A stretch of 64,000 nucleotides of DNA from the NCBI RefSeq assembly GCF_000373565.1, contig NZ_KB891831.1:311330-375329 (forward strand), written 5' to 3'. The stretch comes from Streptomyces sp. HmicA12. Its GTDB lineage: Bacteria > Actinomycetota > Actinomycetes > Streptomycetales > Streptomycetaceae. The translations under genes were made by a program, and so were the position numbers. Position 1 is the stretch's first letter; each line of letters starts with the position of its first letter. Below, in pieces: positions 7,230 through 15,689 of this stretch. The notes under the pieces are model-generated. The model saw only the letters and a program-made list of their open reading frames with translations, did not search any database and had not been told where the DNA came from.

Positions 7230-9128
7230 TCACGCGGCTTCGACCGCAGTCTCCCGCTCCCCCGCCGCGAACTGGGTCCGGTACAGCTCGGCGTACCGTC
7301 CGCCGGCGCCGACGAGTTCGTCGTGGGTCCCCCGCTCGACGATCCGTCCGTCCTCCACGACCAGGATCTGGTCGGCCGAGCGCACCGTCGACAGCCGGTG
7401 CGCGATGACCACGGCGGTGCGCCCCTCCAGCGCTTCCGCCAGGGCTTCCTGCACGGCGGCCTCGGACGTGTTGTCGAGGTGCGCGGTGGCCTCGTCGAGG
7501 ATGACGACGCGCTGCTGGGCGAGGAGCAGGCGGGCGATGGTCATCCGCTGGCGTTCGCCGCCGGAGAGGCGGTAGCCGCGCTCGCCGACGACGGTGTCGA
7601 GCCCGTCGGGCAGTTCGCGCACCAGGGTTTCGAGGCGGGCCCTGCGCAGCACGTCCCACAGGTCGTCCTCGCTCGCTCCGGGCCGGGCGAGCAGCAGGTT
7701 GGCGCGGACGGAGTCGTGGAAGAGGTGTCCGTCCTGGGTGACCATGCCGAGCGTGGCGCGCATCGAGGTGGCCGTCAGGTCGCGTACGTCGACGCCGCCG
7801 ATGCGGACGGCGCCCGCGTCGGTGTCGTAGAGGCGGGGCAGGAGTTGCGCGATGGTCGACTTCCCGGCGCCGGAGGATCCGACGAGGGCGACGGTCTGGC
7901 CGGGTTCGGCGCGGAACGAGACGCCGTGCAGCACTTCGGCGCCGCCCCGGGTGTCGAGCGAGGCGACCTCCTCCAGCGATGCCAGGGAGACCTTGTCGGC
8001 GGACGGGTAGCCGAAGCGCACGTCGTCGAACTCCACGGCGACCGGCCCCTGCGGCATCGGCTTCGCGTCCGGCTTGTCCTCGATGAGCGGCTTCAGGTCG
8101 AGGACCTCGAAGACCCGCTCGAAGCTGACGAGCGCGCTCATGACCTCGACCCGGGCCCCGGCCAGCGAGGTCAGCGGCGCGTACAGGCGGGTGAGGAGCA
8201 GTGCCAGCGTCACCACGGTGCCGGCCTTCAGGCTGCCGTCGAGGGCGAAGTAGCCGCCGAGGCCGTAGACGAGGGCCAGCGCGAGGGCGGAGACGAGCGT
8301 GAGCGCGGTGATGAACGCCGACTGCGCCATCGCCGTCCGTACCCCGATGTCACGCACCCGCCGGGCCCGCGCCGCGAACTCCTGCGACTCGTCCTCGGGG
8401 CGCCCGAAGAGCTTGACCAGGGTGGCGCCGGGCGCCGAGAAGCGTTCGGTCATGCGCGTGCCCATGGCGGCGTTGTGCGCGGCGGCCTCCCGCTGGAGGC
8501 GCGCCATCCGGGCGCCCGTCCGGCGGGCCGGGAGCACGAAGACCGGGAGCAGGAGCAGCGCGAGGAGGGTGATCTGCCAGGACAGGGTGAGCATGACGGC
8601 CAGCGTCAGGATCAGCGTCACCACGTTGCCCACGACGCCGGACAGCGTGTTGCTGAAGGCGCGCTGCGCGCCGATGACGTCGTTGTTGAGGCGGCTGACG
8701 AGCGCGCCGGTACGGGTGCGGGTGAAGAAGGCGACGGGCATCTTCTGCACGTGGTCGAAGACGGCGGTACGCAGGTCCAGGATCAGTCCTTCGCCGAGGT
8801 TCGCGGAGAGCCAGCGGGCCAGGAGTCCGATGCCGGCCTCGGCGAGCGCGATCACCGCGATGAGGACGGCGAGCCGGACGACGCGGCCCTGGTCGTGGCC
8901 GCCGACGATGACGTTGACGACGTCGCCCGCGAGGAGCGGGGTCGCGACGGCCAGCAGCGCGGTCAGGATGCTCAGGAACACGAACTGGGCGATGCGCCGC
9001 CGGTGCGGTCGTGCGAAGGCGGCGATGCGGCGCAGGGTCGCGCGGGCGAAGGGGCGGTTCTTCGGTCCGCCGCTCTGGGCGTTCATGACGCTGTGCAGCT
9101 GCGTCCAGGCTGTGGTCTCCATGCTCAT
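7230..9128 (-). CDS. ABC exporter half-transporter, SoxR-type promoter
   Basis: A 632-residue fused exporter: an N-terminal six-helix membrane domain (about residues 30-330) and a C-terminal ATPase. The ATPase shows Walker A GSSGAGKST (about residue 417), signature LSGGERQR, Walker B VVILDEATAHLD and the H-loop AHRLST. It is expected to work as a homodimer expelling a lipophilic or redox-active compound, because the gene stands behind a perfect SoxR site. In S. coelicolor SoxR controls a small set including an ABC transporter (SCO7008 as I recall), and this gene is probably its ortholog. The -10 box places transcription within a base or two of the ATG at 9128, so the mRNA is likely leaderless. 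Confidence 0.93.
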   Translation of the reverse strand: MSMETTAWTQLHSVMNAQSGGPKNRPFARATLRRIAAFARPHRRRIAQFVFLSILTALLAVATPLLAGDVVNVIVGGHDQGRVVRLAVLIAVIALAEAGIGLLARWLSANLGEGLILDLRTAVFDHVQKMPVAFFTRTRTGALVSRLNNDVIGAQRAFSNTLSGVVGNVVTLILTLAVMLTLSWQITLLALLLLPVFVLPARRTGARMARLQREAAAHNAAMGTRMTERFSAPGATLVKLFGRPEDESQEFAARARRVRDIGVRTAMAQSAFITALTLVSALALALVYGLGGYFALDGSLKAGTVVTLALLLTRLYAPLTSLAGARVEVMSALVSFERVFEVLDLKPLIEDKPDAKPMPQGPVAVEFDDVRFGYPSADKVSLASLEEVASLDTRGGAEVLHGVSFRAEPGQTVALVGSSGAGKSTIAQLLPRLYDTDAGAVRIGGVDVRDLTATSMRATLGMVTQDGHLFHDSVRANLLLARPGASEDDLWDVLRRARLETLVRELPDGLDTVVGERGYRLSGGERQRMTIARLLLAQQRVVILDEATAHLDNTSEAAVQEALAEALEGRTAVVIAHRLSTVRSADQILVVEDGRIVERGTHDELVGAGGRYAELYRTQFAAGERETAVEAA

Positions 9129-9135
9129 ACCGATG

Positions 9136-9166
9136 ACGGTATGACCTCAAGCTAACTTGAGGTCAA
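9136..9166 (-). promoter_or_regulatory. SoxR operator inside a 19-bp-spacer promoter
   Basis: On the minus strand, -35 TTGACC (9166-9161) and -10 TACCGT (9141-9136) are separated by 19 bp, the over-long spacing typical of MerR/SoxR-activated promoters. Between and across them lies a perfect inverted repeat at 9143-9164, arms GACCTCAAG and CTTGAGGTC around 4 nt. Its core differs from the classical SoxR site CCTCAAGTTAACTTGAGG at a single base. Confidence 0.88.
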
Positions 9167-9242
9167 CATCCCGCCCGCGGAGTTCGCGGGGACAGGATGA
9201 GGGAAGATCGCGCGGACGCCCCCGACACCCCTGTCGCATCTC

Positions 9243-9305
9243 TTGACCCGCTGGTCACAGGAACGTAACTTCACTTCAATTCTTGTGCCCACCACACAAG
9301 TTGTG
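9243..9305 (+). promoter_or_regulatory. Promoter and possible operator of the GH3 gene
   Basis: -35 TTGACC (9243-9248), 17-bp spacer, -10 TAACTT (9266-9271). The palindrome CACAAGTTGTG (9295-9305) lies just downstream of the predicted start point and about 28 bp before the coding start. A LacI- or ROK-type repressor could act there, but none is adjacent. Confidence 0.55.
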
Positions 9306-9332
9306 GGTCTCGGACTATCGGGAAGCGAAGAC

Positions 9333-11606
9333 ATGCCGGAGCTACGAAGGCGTACTCTGCTGTCCGCGATCGGCGTCACCGCCGCCGCGGGGGCCGTCGC
9401 GACCAGTCAGACCCCGGTCGCGTACGGGGCCGGGGAGCAGCGTGGGGCAGCGTACGAGGACAAGATCCAGGCCCTCCTCTCCCGTATGACTCTCGAAGAG
9501 AAGCTGGGCCAGCTGCAGCAGCTTCCGTGGGCGTACGACCTGAATCCGGGCTCGGGCTCGACGAAGGAGGTCGAGGACGCGGCACGCTCGGGCCGGCTCG
9601 GCTCGGTGCTCAGCATCTTCGGCGCGAAAACGACGAACACGCTGCAGCGTCTGGCGGTCGAGGAGTCCCGCCTCGGCATCCCGCTGCTCTTCGGCCTGGA
9701 CGTGATCCACGGCTTCTGGACGAACTTCCCGATCCCGCTCGCGCAGGCCGCGAGCTTCGACCCCGAGGTGACGCGCACGGACGCCGAGGTGTCCGCGAAG
9801 GAGGCCCGCTCCAACGGCGTGCACTGGACCTTCTCGCCGATGATGGACGTCACGCACGAGCCGCGCTGGGGCCGGATCGCGGAGGGGAACGGCGAGGACC
9901 CGTACCTGACGGCCCGGTTCGCGGCGGCGAAGGTGCGCGGCTATCAGGGTTCGGGCTACGGCGCCAAGGAGACCCTCGCCGCCTGCGCCAAGCACTTCGT
10001 CGCGTACGGAGGCGCCGAGGGCGGCCGCGACTACAACACGGTGGACGTGTCGGAGTCCCGGCTGCGCAATCTCTATCTCCCGCCGTTCAAGGCGGCGCTG
10101 GACGCCGGCGTGGCGACGGTCATGGCCTCGTTCAACACCATCAGCGGCGTCCCCGCCCACGGCAACGCGCACACCCTGACCGACATCCTCAAGCGGGAGT
10201 GGGACTTCGACGGGATGGTGGTCAGCGACTGGACGGGCGTCCAGGAGCTGATCGCGCACGGCTTCGCCGAGGACGGGGCGGACGCGGCGCGGCTCGCGCT
10301 GAACGCGGGCGTCGACATGGAGATGTCGAGCACGAACCTCCTCACCAACGGCAAGAAGCTGCTGCGCGCGGGGAGGATCAAGCAGCAGCGGATCGACGAC
10401 GCGGTGGCGCGTGTGCTGCGGCTGAAGTACGCGCTCGGGCTCTTCGACGATCCGTACGTGGACGAGGACGCGGCGATCACGGAGCCGTCGGGAGGCGCCC
10501 GGAAGGCGGCGCGCGCGGCGGCGGCCCGCTCGATGGTGCTGCTCAAGAACGAGGACGGCGCCCTGCCGCTGAAGAAGTCGGTCGGCTCCCTCGCGGTGGT
10601 GGGCCCGTTCGCGGACTCCACCGACCTTCTCGGTACGTGGGTGGTGCCCGCGTCGGCGGAGAAGTTCCCCGCGGTGAAGATCCTGGACGCCGTCAAGAAG
10701 GCCGCGCCGGACGCGAAGGTGACGTACGCGCGGGGTGTCGACCCGGAGGGCGAGGACACCGCGGGGATCGACGCGGCGGTGGCGGCGGCCAAGGCCGCGG
10801 ACGTGACGGTCGTGGTCGTGGGCGAGCCCGCGTCGATGAGCGGCGAGGCGTCGGCGCGCAGCGGCATCTCACTGCCGGGCGCGCAGGAGAAACTGATCGC
10901 CGCGATCGCGGAGACCGGCCGGCCGTTCGTGGTGGTCCTCGTCAACGGCCGCCCGCTGACGGTCGGCGACTGGCTGGACAAGGCGCCCGCCGTCCTGGAG
11001 GCCTGGCATCCGGGCACCGAGGCGGGCCACGCCGTGGCCGACGTCCTGTTCGGCGCGGTGAACCCGGGCGGGAAGCTGCCGGTGTCGTTCCCGCGCACGG
11101 TCGGGCAGATCCCGATCCACTACAACCACGAGTCGACGGGCCGCCCGTACGACGCGGACAACAAGTACACGTCGAAGTACCTGGACCTGCCGCCGACGCC
11201 GCAGTTCCCGTTCGGTCACGGTCTCAGCTACACGACGTTCGCCCTCGGCACGCCGAAGCTCAGCCGCGGGAGCGTCTCCGCGGGGGCGCTGCGCAAGGGC
11301 GACACGGTCGAGGTGTCGGTGTCGGTGCGCAACACCGGCAAGCGCTCCGGCGACGAGGTGGCCCAGCTGTACGTCCAGGACGTCGCGGCCAGCATCACCC
11401 AACCGGTGCGCAGGCTGCGGGGGTTCAAGCGGGTCACGCTCGACGCGGGCGCCTCCACGACGGTCCGGTTCCGGCTGTCCGCGGAGGACCTGGGGTTCTG
11501 GACGAACGATCCGGGCGGTGAGTTCCTTGTGGAGGAGGGGACGTTCAAGCTGTATGTCGGTACGAGTTCGACGGCCGACGCCGAACTCACCCTGAAAGTC
11601 GGCTAG
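9333..11606 (+). CDS. Exported GH3 beta-glucosidase
   Basis: A 757-residue glycoside hydrolase of family 3, releasing glucose (or another terminal sugar) from beta-linked oligosaccharides. The N-terminus is a Tat signal (MPELRRRTLLSAIG), so the enzyme is folded before export. It carries a (beta/alpha)8 domain, an alpha/beta sandwich with KHFVAYG and the nucleophile Asp in GMVVSDWTG (residue 299), and a C-terminal fibronectin-III-like domain (VEVSVSVRNTGKRSGDEVAQLYV). The layout matches bacterial BglX. The frame extends upstream to 9243, but the ATG at 9333 gives the Tat signal and has GGAAG upstream. The crotonase gene follows after only 19 bp but is functionally unrelated. Confidence 0.93.
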   Translation: MPELRRRTLLSAIGVTAAAGAVATSQTPVAYGAGEQRGAAYEDKIQALLSRMTLEEKLGQLQQLPWAYDLNPGSGSTKEVEDAARSGRLGSVLSIFGAKTTNTLQRLAVEESRLGIPLLFGLDVIHGFWTNFPIPLAQAASFDPEVTRTDAEVSAKEARSNGVHWTFSPMMDVTHEPRWGRIAEGNGEDPYLTARFAAAKVRGYQGSGYGAKETLAACAKHFVAYGGAEGGRDYNTVDVSESRLRNLYLPPFKAALDAGVATVMASFNTISGVPAHGNAHTLTDILKREWDFDGMVVSDWTGVQELIAHGFAEDGADAARLALNAGVDMEMSSTNLLTNGKKLLRAGRIKQQRIDDAVARVLRLKYALGLFDDPYVDEDAAITEPSGGARKAARAAAARSMVLLKNEDGALPLKKSVGSLAVVGPFADSTDLLGTWVVPASAEKFPAVKILDAVKKAAPDAKVTYARGVDPEGEDTAGIDAAVAAAKAADVTVVVVGEPASMSGEASARSGISLPGAQEKLIAAIAETGRPFVVVLVNGRPLTVGDWLDKAPAVLEAWHPGTEAGHAVADVLFGAVNPGGKLPVSFPRTVGQIPIHYNHESTGRPYDADNKYTSKYLDLPPTPQFPFGHGLSYTTFALGTPKLSRGSVSAGALRKGDTVEVSVSVRNTGKRSGDEVAQLYVQDVAASITQPVRRLRGFKRVTLDAGASTTVRFRLSAEDLGFWTNDPGGEFLVEEGTFKLYVGTSSTADAELTLKVG

Positions 11607-11625
11607 TTCACCCGGGAGCACCGAG

Positions 11626-12402
11626 ATGTCACCTTCGCCCGTCCGCGTCGAGCGCACCGCGCACGTCACCACGGTGATCCTGTCCCGCCCGGAGGCCCGC
11701 AACGCGGTCGACGGCGCGACAGCGATCCAACTGGCCGATGCCTTCAGGGCGTTCGAGGCGGACGAGGCGGCGCGGGTGGCGGTGCTGTGGGGCGAGGGCG
11801 GAACGTTCTGCGCGGGCGCGGACCTCAAAGCCGTCGGCACGGAGCGCGGCAACCGGGTGGCGCCCGACGGGGACGGGCCGATGGGCCCGACCCGGCTTCG
11901 CCTGTCCAAGCCGGTGATCGCGGCGGTGAGCGGGCACGCGGTGGCGGGCGGTCTGGAACTGGCGCTCTGGTGCGATCTGCGGGTCGCCGAGGAGGACGCC
12001 GTGTTCGGGGTGTTCTGCCGCCGCTGGGGCGTCCCGCTGATCGACGGCGGCACGGTCCGGCTGCCCCGCCTGATCGGCGAGAGCCGGGCCATGGACCTGA
12101 TCCTGACCGGCCGCCCGGTCCCGGCGCCCGAGGCCCACGCGATGGGGCTCGCCAACCGCCTCGTACCGCCGGGCCGGGCCCGCGCCGAGGCGGAGGCGCT
12201 CGCCGCGCGGCTCGCGGAGTTCCCGCAGGCGTGCCTGCGCAGCGACCGGGCGTCGGCGCGGGAGCAGCACGGCCTGACCGAGGAGGAGGCGATGCGCGCC
12301 GAACTCCGGCACGGTGTCGGCGTGTTGCAGGAGGGCCTCGAAGGGGCGGGCCGGTTCGCGTCCGGGGCGGGCCGGCACGGGTCGTTCGGCGAGCCCTCCT
12401 AG
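11626..12402 (+). CDS. Enoyl-CoA hydratase/isomerase (crotonase) family protein
   Basis: A 258-residue crotonase-fold protein acting on acyl-CoA thioesters. The two oxyanion-hole segments are clear: GTFCAGADLKAV and AVSGHAVAGGLELALWCDLRVA. The stretch after them (FGVFCRRWGVPLIDGGTVRLPRLIG) is typical of the branch annotated as enoyl-CoA hydratase with unknown substrate. The last ~60 residues are a helical trimerisation tail. The gene begins 19 bp after the GH3 gene and may share its transcript. Which CoA ester it uses cannot be told from the neighbours. Confidence 0.88.
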   Translation: MSPSPVRVERTAHVTTVILSRPEARNAVDGATAIQLADAFRAFEADEAARVAVLWGEGGTFCAGADLKAVGTERGNRVAPDGDGPMGPTRLRLSKPVIAAVSGHAVAGGLELALWCDLRVAEEDAVFGVFCRRWGVPLIDGGTVRLPRLIGESRAMDLILTGRPVPAPEAHAMGLANRLVPPGRARAEAEALAARLAEFPQACLRSDRASAREQHGLTEEEAMRAELRHGVGVLQEGLEGAGRFASGAGRHGSFGEPS

Positions 12403-12509
12403 AGCGAGCGTCGGTCCGCCCTTACCCGGCGGGTAATCGCCGCGCACCGGCGGCCGCGGCTACGTTCGGGCCCTCTGGACACCCCGAGTCCGACGACGAG
12501 GAGCCGACC

Positions 12510-12845
12510 ATGTCCGCCTTCGGGTTCGCGCATCTGCGCAGCCGTCGCCCGCACCCCGACATCCTGGAGTACTTGGAGCGCATCCAGGCCACCCTCGATC
12601 CGTTCGACGGCCGGTTCGTGGTCCACGGGCCGCCGGCCGAGGTGGTGGAGGGAACCTGGCCCGGCAGCATGGTGCTCATCGAGTTCCCCGATCTGGCCAC
12701 GGCCCGCGCCTGGTACGCCTCGCCCGCGTACCAGGAGATCCTGCGGCTGCGGACCGACCACATCGACGGGGACGTGCTGCTGATCGAGGGCGTCGGCGCG
12801 GACTACGACCCGCGCGAGCGGGCGGCGAAACTCCGGGCCGGCTGA
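12510..12845 (+). CDS. DUF1330 protein
   Basis: A 111-residue protein of the DUF1330 family, a ferredoxin-like alpha+beta barrel related to antibiotic monooxygenases but usually without known activity. Diagnostic parts are FVVHGPPAEVVEGTWPGSMV, then IEFPDLATARAWYASPAYQEI, the strand-helix pair most conserved in the family. The ATG at 12510 is preceded by GACGAGGAGCC. It ends 17 bp from the convergent oxidoreductase gene. No partner is obvious. Confidence 0.85.
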   Translation: MSAFGFAHLRSRRPHPDILEYLERIQATLDPFDGRFVVHGPPAEVVEGTWPGSMVLIEFPDLATARAWYASPAYQEILRLRTDHIDGDVLLIEGVGADYDPRERAAKLRAG

Positions 12846-12862
12846 GGCGGCCGCGTCCCGTC

Positions 12863-13825
12863 TCACCCGGCCCGGATGTCACGCAGCACGGCCGCGGCCG
12901 CCCGGCGCCCCTCCGCCGCTGCCGCCCGTGCCGACCAGGTGACGTGCACGAGGTTGCCGAGCGCGTACACACCGCTCCGGGTGCTGTGCCAGCCGCCGTC
13001 CACCCGAGGGCCCCGGGTGGACGGATCCATCGACAGCCCTCCTCTGCGGGCCAGTTCGTCCTCCGGGACGAAGTCGCCGGTGAGGACCAGTGTGTCGCAG
13101 GGCAGCACCGCCGAGCGGCCGTCGGCGTGCCGCACGCGGACACCGGCCACGCGCGAGTGGCCGAGGATCTCGGTGACCGCGGTCCGGGTGAGGACCGGGA
13201 CGCCGTGGCGGAGCCGGGCGTCGGCCTCGCGGGCACTCGCGGGGCTCCGGGTGATCAGGGCGGTGACGGCGACGCCCGCGCTGCGCAGCGTGGCGAGCGC
13301 CGCGTGGCCGACGGGTGCACCGCCGACCACGACGGCCCGCGTCCCCACGTGCTGCCCGAAGAGGTGGACGGACTGCTGGAGTTCGCCGGTGGTGAGGATG
13401 CCGTCGGGGCGGGTGCCGGGGATCAGCCGGGCGGCGCGGGGGCGTTCGCGGGCGCCGGTGGCGAGCAAAACAGCGCGGGCGGTGATCCGCTCGTGCCCGT
13501 GGGCGCCGACGGTGTCGAGGGCGGGCGTCGTGGAGTCCGCCCAGCCTAGGGCGGTGACACCGGTACGGACGGTGGCGCCCGCGGCCTCGGCGTCCCACAC
13601 GGCGCGGCTCGCGTACGCGGGCCCGTTCAGCGGCCGCCGGCGCGGCCCGAAGCCGCCGTGCAGGCAGTACCGGGGCGTCCCGCCGGCCGCCTGCTCACGC
13701 TCCAGCACCTCGACGGCTCCGACGCCCGCCGCGGCCAGCCGTTTCGCGGCCTCCAGCCCGGCGGGCCCGCCCCCGACGATCAGCACGTCGACCGCCCGCG
13801 CCGCACCGCTCCCCGCGCCTGTCAC
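12863..13825 (-). CDS. FAD-dependent pyridine-nucleotide-type oxidoreductase
   Basis: A 320-residue flavoprotein. The N-terminus has the FAD-binding VDVLIVGGGPAGLEAAKRL, a second dinucleotide fold begins at TRAVVVGGAPVGHAALATL, and the end carries the second FAD motif (GVYALGNLVHV). It is shorter than thioredoxin-reductase-like enzymes and resembles the small subunit that partners GlpA-like dehydrogenases. The start is the GTG at 13825, which overlaps the stop of the upstream GlpA-like gene by 4 bp (GTGA); the longer open frame upstream lies antisense or out of frame in that gene. Together the two probably oxidise a polyol phosphate or similar small substrate. Confidence 0.85.
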   Translation of the reverse strand: MTGAGSGAARAVDVLIVGGGPAGLEAAKRLAAAGVGAVEVLEREQAAGGTPRYCLHGGFGPRRRPLNGPAYASRAVWDAEAAGATVRTGVTALGWADSTTPALDTVGAHGHERITARAVLLATGARERPRAARLIPGTRPDGILTTGELQQSVHLFGQHVGTRAVVVGGAPVGHAALATLRSAGVAVTALITRSPASAREADARLRHGVPVLTRTAVTEILGHSRVAGVRVRHADGRSAVLPCDTLVLTGDFVPEDELARRGGLSMDPSTRGPRVDGGWHSTRSGVYALGNLVHVTWSARAAAAEGRRAAAAVLRDIRAG

Positions 13826-15252
13826 CCCCGCGCCCCGTTCCCCCGCCCGAACAGCTCCCGCACCGCGGCCCCGCACGCCGCGCCCTGGCAGCGGCCCGCG
13901 CCCGCGCGGGTTCTGCGGCGCAGTCCGGCGAGGGACGCGGGCGGGATCGTGGTGGTGAGCGCGGCGCGGATCTCGCCGCGGGTGACGCGCTCGCAGTGAC
14001 AGACGAGGACACCGAACTCCGGATCCCTGGCGATGAGTTCGGGCCGCTGGTAGGGGCGCGGGAACGCCTCGCCGAGGTTGGGCACGGTCACGGGCGGCAG
14101 TTCGCGCGGCGTGCCGAGCGCGGCGCATCCGCTGTCGGCGAGTAGGTCGGCGACGTACGCGGCGATGCCCATCGACGCCGTGAGCCCTGTGGAGCGGATG
14201 CCGCCGACGGTGACGTAGTGCCGTCCCGGCCGGGCGTCGATGCGGTAGTCGTCGTGGCCGGTGGCGGCGCGCAGTCCGGCGTGGACGGCGACGATCTCCT
14301 CGTCGACGAGCCGCGGCAGGATGCGCCGGCTCCGGGCGCGCAGCAGGTCGATGGCGTCGGCCGTGCTGTGCGTGGCCCGTTTGGCGTCGTCCCCCGACAG
14401 GTCCTCGGCCGTCGGGCCGAGCAGGACGTGGCCGTGGACGGTCGGGGTGACCAGGACGCCTTTGCCGCGCACGGTGGGCACGGGCAGCAGGATGTGCCGC
14501 ACGAGGTCGCGGGCGAACGTGTCGTAGACGATGAGCTGGCCCCGGCGCGGGGTGACGGTGAACGTCTCGTGGCCGAGCATCCGGTCGACGGTGTCGGCGT
14601 GCAGGCCCGCGGCGTTGACCAGCCATCGAGTGGTGAGCGAGCCGCGCCCCGCGACGATGAGCCGATGCGTCCCCGTACCTGATCTGACGTTCTCCACACG
14701 GGAGTTGAGGTGCAGGTCGACCCCCGCGCGGACCGCCTGGGTGGCGTACGCGAGCGTGGTCGTCCAGGGGCAGATGACGCTCTCGCCGGGTACGTCGAGT
14801 GCGCCGAGCGCCCCCGGTCCCAAGTGGGGCTCACGGGACCGGAGTTCCTCCACCGGAATGGGGCGGACGGCGTGGTGGCCGTTCCGTTCGGCCTGGGCGG
14901 CGAGCCCCGGCAGGGCGGCGAGCTGGTCGGGGTCCCAGGCGATGAGCAGGGCGCCGACCGGTTCGACGGGGATGCCGGACTCGGCCGCGTAGGAGGCGAG
15001 GCGGCGGCTGCCGTCGCGGACGAGCCGCGCCTCCAGCGAGCCCGGCGCGGCGTCGAAGCCGGTGTGCAGGATCGCCGTGTTGGCCTTGGAGGTGCCCTCG
15101 CCGATGTCGTCCGCCGCGTCGAGGAGCGCGATCCGCGCTCCGGGCGCCCTCCGCACCAGCTCCCGGGCGAGCGCGCAGCCGACGACTCCGGCGCCGACGA
15201 CCGTGATGTCGTACGTGGCGGCGGGCAGCGGCCCGACACGGGTGACCGTCAC
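13822..15252 (-). CDS. GlpA-like FAD dehydrogenase with BFD [2Fe-2S] domain
   Basis: A 476-residue protein. The first ~370 residues are a DAO-type FAD oxidoreductase (YDITVVGAGVVGCALARELV at the start, HTGFDAAPGS and GGIRSTGLTASMG near the end). The C-terminal ~60 residues are a bacterioferredoxin-like [2Fe-2S] domain with Cys pairs in LVCHCE and GRCQGAACG. This order matches anaerobic-type glycerol-3-phosphate dehydrogenase subunit A and L-2-hydroxyglutarate-oxidase relatives. It starts with GTG at 15252, overlapping the end of an FGGY-kinase stump by 4 bp, and itself overlaps the next FAD gene by 4 bp. The original operon was therefore kinase, dehydrogenase, reductase. Confidence 0.88.
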   Translation of the reverse strand: MTVTRVGPLPAATYDITVVGAGVVGCALARELVRRAPGARIALLDAADDIGEGTSKANTAILHTGFDAAPGSLEARLVRDGSRRLASYAAESGIPVEPVGALLIAWDPDQLAALPGLAAQAERNGHHAVRPIPVEELRSREPHLGPGALGALDVPGESVICPWTTTLAYATQAVRAGVDLHLNSRVENVRSGTGTHRLIVAGRGSLTTRWLVNAAGLHADTVDRMLGHETFTVTPRRGQLIVYDTFARDLVRHILLPVPTVRGKGVLVTPTVHGHVLLGPTAEDLSGDDAKRATHSTADAIDLLRARSRRILPRLVDEEIVAVHAGLRAATGHDDYRIDARPGRHYVTVGGIRSTGLTASMGIAAYVADLLADSGCAALGTPRELPPVTVPNLGEAFPRPYQRPELIARDPEFGVLVCHCERVTRGEIRAALTTTIPPASLAGLRRRTRAGAGRCQGAACGAAVRELFGRGNGARG

Positions 15253-15401
15253 GACGCGCGGCCCACGGCGGCCCGGAAGACTGCGAGGCGTCCCCCCGCG
15301 ACCGCGCCCTTCGCGCCGAGGTCGCCGGACGCCGGGCGGACGGCGCGCGCTTCGGTGCCGAAGGCGCCCTGGTCGACGGCGAGCACGGGTCCGCTCACCA
15401 T
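15249..15401 (-). pseudogene. Remnant of an FGGY (glycerol-type) kinase
   Basis: Only 50 codons remain from the ATG at 15401. They open GPVLAVDQGAFGTEAR, which aligns with the N-terminal ATP/phosphate loop of FGGY sugar kinases (VLAIDQG-T-S-x-T-K-A). The loop itself has decayed: Thr, Ser and Lys positions are Ala, Phe and Glu. After ~35 residues the similarity stops, and the frame ends in a TGA that overlaps the next gene's GTG by 4 bp. Full kinases are about 500 residues, so about 90% is gone, apparently by internal deletion that kept both ends. The leader and translational coupling to the dehydrogenase are intact, so the stump may still serve as a translated leader. Confidence 0.65.
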
Positions 15402-15689
15402 GGCGCCGTCACCCCATCCCCCGGTCCGTGATCTCCGCCGGTCAGCCTGCGCCACCCGGACGACCGCCGTCAAGGACACCAACTCCACCGCATCCCGGGG
15501 TGGTTGGGTCGGCCGGGTCCCGACGGGGGCGCCCCGAGATCCCGGCCCGCGGCGCGCCTCCGCATGGTCCGTCCCGCCCTTCTCGTATCAGGCGTGACGC
15601 CCCTCCCCCCGCGTCACGCCGGTACGGCAGGATGACACGGAGCGTACGTACGCATCCCGAACAGGCCGCACCGAAAAGGGAGTTGCCCC

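Noticed and set aside
3937..7575. A 1212-codon plus-strand frame
   Set aside because: It is antisense to the LAL regulator and ABC exporter, whose motifs are unmistakable.
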